Positions 61,543 to 64,000 of a DNA stretch of 64,000 nt are shown piece by piece; position 1 is the stretch's first letter; each line of letters starts with the position of its first letter. The notes under the pieces were generated by a model that searched no databases, was not told where the DNA came from, and saw only the letters and a list, made by a program, of their open reading frames with translations. The position numbers were made by a program, and so were the translations under genes. The DNA is from Sphingomonas sp. S1-29 (GTDB lineage Bacteria > Pseudomonadota > Alphaproteobacteria > Sphingomonadales > Sphingomonadaceae), in NCBI RefSeq assembly GCF_026167545.1, contig NZ_CP110678.1, forward strand, positions 369,501-433,500, in the 5' to 3' direction.

Positions 61543-64000
61543 TTAGCCAGCCGCCTTTGCCAGCCCCCGTGTGATTTGCAGCGCGGCGTTCAGCCTTGCC
61601 TTGGGGTTCGCGAATGGGCGGGTGATTGCCAGCTTCATGTCGGGGCGTAGCTTTGCCGATCCTTCGAGCCGCGCGACATAGGCCAGCAGCCCGTCGACAT
61701 TGGGGAATTTGTCGGCATGGAACGCCACCAGCGCGCCGCGCGGGCCGACGTCGAGCTTGGCGATGCACGCGCGCTTGGCGTTCAATTTGGCTTCCATCAG
61801 CACCAGCAGATTCTCGGTCGGTTCGGGCAGCTTGCCGAAGCGGTCGATCATCTCGGCGGCGAATGCTTCGATCCCCGGACGATCGTCGACATCGTTGAGG
61901 CGGCGATAGAGCCCCATCCGCAGGTCGAGATCGGGGACGAAGGTTTCGGGGATCAGAATCGGCGCGTCGACGGTGATCTGCGGGCTGAATTCGCCGGGCT
62001 GCAATTCGCCATCGTCGCGGGTGCGGCCCGCCTTGGCGTCCATGATCGCCTCTTCGAGCATCGACTGGTAGAGTTCGTAGCCGACCTCGCGGATATGCCC
62101 GGTCTGTTCGTCGCCGAGCAGATTGCCGGCACCGCGAATATCGAGATCGTGGCTGGCGAGCTGGAAGCCTGCACCCAATGATTCGAGGTCGGACAGCACC
62201 TTCAGCCGTTTGTCCGCCGCCACCGTCATCAGCCGCTCGGCGGGGGTGGTCATATAGGCATAAGCCCGCGTCTTGCCGCGCCCGACGCGGCCGCGAAGCT
62301 GGTATAGCTGCGCCAGGCCGAACCGGTCGGCGCGGTTGATGATCATCGTGTTGGCGCTGGGGATGTCGAGCCCGCTTTCGACGATCGTGGTCGACACGAG
62401 CACCTCAAACTTCTTGTCGTAGAAGGCGGACATCCGCTCTTCGACCTCGGTCGGGGCCATCTGGCCGTGCGCGACGACGTAGCGGATTTCGGGGACTTCG
62501 CGGCGCAGATATTCCTCGATCTCGGGCAGGTCCGAAATCTTGGGCGTGACGAAATAGGCCTGGCCGCCGCGATAATGCTCGCGCAGCAGCGCCTCGCGCA
62601 CCACCACCGGATCCCAGGGCATGACATAGGTGCGAACCGCCAGGCGATCGACCGGCGGGGTCTGGATCACCGACAGGTCGCGCAGCCCCGACATCGCCAT
62701 TTGCAGCGTGCGCGGGATCGGGGTGGCGGTGAGCGTGAGCACGTGGACGTCGGCCTTCAGCGCCTTCAGCCGTTCCTTGTGAGTGACGCCGAAGCGCTGT
62801 TCCTCGTCGACGACGACCAGGCCGAGGCGCTTGAAATCAATCCCCTTCGACAGCAGCGCATGGGTGCCGATGACGATATCGACCTGGCCGTCGGCAAGCC
62901 CTTCCTTCACTCCCTTGGCCTCGTTGGCTGGGACGAGGCGCGAGAGGCGACCGATGCGGATCGGGAAGCCTTCAAAACGCTGGCTGAAATTGGTGTAATG
63001 CTGGCGCGCGAGCAGGGTCGTCGGGCACACGACCGCGACCTGCATCCCCGCCATCGCCGCGACAAAGGCGGCGCGCAGCGCGACTTCGGTCTTGCCGAAG
63101 CCGACATCGCCGACGACCAGCCGGTCCATCGGCTTGCCCGCCGAAAGATCACCCAGTACATCCTCGATCGCGCGGTCCTGATCCTCGGTCTCCTCATAGG
63201 GAAAGCGATCGAGGAACGAGGGATAGCCGCTCGAATCGGGTTCGGCGATCTGGCCGGGGCGGGTGGCGCGTTTGGCGGCGACGATGATGAGTTCGCCTGC
63301 GATTTCGCGGATCCGCTCCTTCATCTTCGACTTGCGGCGCTGCCACGCCTCGCCGCCCAGTCGATCGAGCGTGGCGGCTTCCTCGCCCGATCCGTAGCGC
63401 GACAGGACGTCGAGATTCTCGACCGGCACGTATAATTTGTCGCCGCCGGCATATTCGAGAGCGACGCAATCGTGTGGGCTTTGCCCGACCGGGATCGAGG
63501 TCAGCCCCTTGTAGCGGCCGATGCCGTGATCGACATGGACGACGAGGTCGCCCGGCGACAGCGACGACAACTCGGCGAGGAAGGCGTCGGTCGATTTCTT
63601 GCGCTTGGTCCGCCGAATCAGCCGGTCGCCCAGCATGTCCTGTTCGGTGAGGACCGCGATCCCGGGGGCGGTGAAGCCGTGATCGAGCGGCAGGACGATC
63701 AGCGCGACTGCAGCGCTCTTGGCCCCCCTCCCTGCAAGGGAGGGGCTGGGGGTGGGTGGAATGCTCGTGCTACGGTCGGGCTGCGTGCTCGGCTGCCGTG
63801 CCTCCAGGCCTCGACCCACCCCCGACCCCTCCCTTTCAGGGAGGGGGGCAGTAATGCCCAGCGCCTCCTGCCAGCTATCGGCATGTACCGCGCCTTTGAG
63901 GCCGTGATCGGCGAGCAAGCCGCCCAGCCGTTCGCGCGCGCCGATCGAATAGCTGGCGAGGATCGGCTTGCGGCCCTCCTTGCGAAGCTTGGCGACGTGC
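61543..64000 (-). CDS. mfd: Transcription-repair coupling factor Mfd (5' part beyond the window), with in-frame repeat insert
   Basis: Removes stalled RNA polymerase and recruits UvrA. The visible 819 codons begin inside the protein (frame open to the window edge, reading HVAKLRKEGRKPILASYS). They contain the RNAP-interaction region DLVVHVDHGIGRYKGL, Walker A GDVGFGKTEVALRAAF, VVVDEEQRFGV, LTATPIPRTLQMAMSG, QLRGRVGRGKTRAY, and the C-terminal TRCF domain. The segment APLPEREGSGVGRG through PSPSLAGRGAKSA comes from a palindromic element at 63722-63850. A TTG at 63918 is not the start. The 3' end borders a family D repeat. Confidence 0.96.
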   Translation of the reverse strand, partial: HVAKLRKEGRKPILASYSIGARERLGGLLADHGLKGAVHADSWQEALGITAPLPEREGSGVGRGLEARQPSTQPDRSTSIPPTPSPSLAGRGAKSAAVALIVLPLDHGFTAPGIAVLTEQDMLGDRLIRRTKRKKSTDAFLAELSSLSPGDLVVHVDHGIGRYKGLTSIPVGQSPHDCVALEYAGGDKLYVPVENLDVLSRYGSGEEAATLDRLGGEAWQRRKSKMKERIREIAGELIIVAAKRATRPGQIAEPDSSGYPSFLDRFPYEETEDQDRAIEDVLGDLSAGKPMDRLVVGDVGFGKTEVALRAAFVAAMAGMQVAVVCPTTLLARQHYTNFSQRFEGFPIRIGRLSRLVPANEAKGVKEGLADGQVDIVIGTHALLSKGIDFKRLGLVVVDEEQRFGVTHKERLKALKADVHVLTLTATPIPRTLQMAMSGLRDLSVIQTPPVDRLAVRTYVMPWDPVVVREALLREHYRGGQAYFVTPKISDLPEIEEYLRREVPEIRYVVAHGQMAPTEVEERMSAFYDKKFEVLVSTTIVESGLDIPSANTMIINRADRFGLAQLYQLRGRVGRGKTRAYAYMTTPAERLMTVAADKRLKVLSDLESLGAGFQLASHDLDIRGAGNLLGDEQTGHIREVGYELYQSMLEEAIMDAKAGRTRDDGELQPGEFSPQITVDAPILIPETFVPDLDLRMGLYRRLNDVDDRPGIEAFAAEMIDRFGKLPEPTENLLVLMEAKLNAKRACIAKLDVGPRGALVAFHADKFPNVDGLLAYVARLEGSAKLRPDMKLAITRPFANPKARLNAALQITRGLAKAAG
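63722..63850. repeat. Family A palindromic element inside mfd, in frame
   Basis: Left arm CCCCCCTCCCTGCAAGGGAG with GGGGCTGGGGGTGGGT; inner part of different sequence; right arm CGACCCACCCCCGACCCCTC and CCCTTTCAGGGAGGGG. About 43 codons of mfd are encoded by it, read on the minus strand in a frame different from the one used in addB. No stop codon arises. Confidence 0.9.

Noticed and set aside
63849..63918. TTG at 63918 as the start of mfd
   Set aside because: The frame stays open to the window edge with Mfd-like sequence, and the protein is known to be much longer, so the gene is cut by the window.

Overview
The window is a contiguous, high-GC chromosomal stretch from an alphaproteobacterium, most likely a Sphingomonadaceae member (Sphingomonas or close relative). 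The evidence is gene content and order: ahcY, a DivL-type kinase, tsaE, amgK, murU, addB, addA and trxA in a row; mtaB-ftsY-ispZ; an alphaproteobacterial class A RNase P RNA; and short dispersed GC-rich inverted repeats between genes. No rRNA, CRISPR array, prophage or insertion sequence was seen. Genes are tightly packed, often with ATGA overlaps, and no gene-free stretch exceeds 300 bp.

Layout. 0-5.2 kb: chemotaxis operon cheA-W-Y-B-R. 5.2-10.1 kb: AmpD-like amidase, rnpB, a SulP transporter with beta-carbonic anhydrase, a J-domain protein, a thioredoxin-fold [2Fe-2S] protein and a SufE-like protein. 10.3-14.6 kb: a phage-shock (Psp) region in which pspF diverges from a TonB-domain gene followed by pspA, pspB, pspC and four more small one-helix coiled-coil proteins; a sigma-54 promoter and PspF-type palindrome lie between the two arms. 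14.6-21.1 kb: superoxide dismutase, ispZ, ftsY, mtaB, a DUF924 protein and a GGDEF-EAL protein. 21.4-27 kb: ffh, rpsP, rimM, trmD, rplS, interrupted by a TrxR-like flavoprotein and a VapBC module. 27-36.9 kb: AI-2E-type permease, dipeptidyl peptidase IV, asd, a FitAB-type toxin-antitoxin pair with a perfect operator palindrome, hydrolase, SDR, AMP nucleosidase, a YqjD-like protein and a peroxiredoxin. 37-50.6 kb: algH, ahcY behind a 20-bp perfect palindrome, divL, tsaE, amgK, murU, addB, addA, trxA. 50.7-64 kb: argJ, a double TonB-domain protein, secA, a lipoprotein, tRNA-Asn, moaA-nadK, an EAL protein, a frameshifted SnoaL-like gene, and mfd running off the right edge.

How the genes work together. 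Envelope upkeep recurs: Psp stress response, peptidoglycan recycling (amidase, AmgK, MurU), SecA and the SRP pathway. Double-strand-break repair (AddAB) and transcription-coupled repair (Mfd) are both present. Signalling is represented by chemotaxis, DivL and two c-di-GMP proteins.

The most unusual signals are: (1) a palindromic element of about 110-130 bp that is intergenic in several places but also sits in frame inside addB and mfd, resembling in behaviour the Rickettsia palindromic elements; (2) the enlarged Psp operon whose small membrane proteins share a C-terminal signature with PspB and PspC; (3) a DivL-type kinase with Tyr for the phospho-accepting His and a changed N-box; (4) rnpB overlapping the 3' end of the convergent carbonic anhydrase gene.
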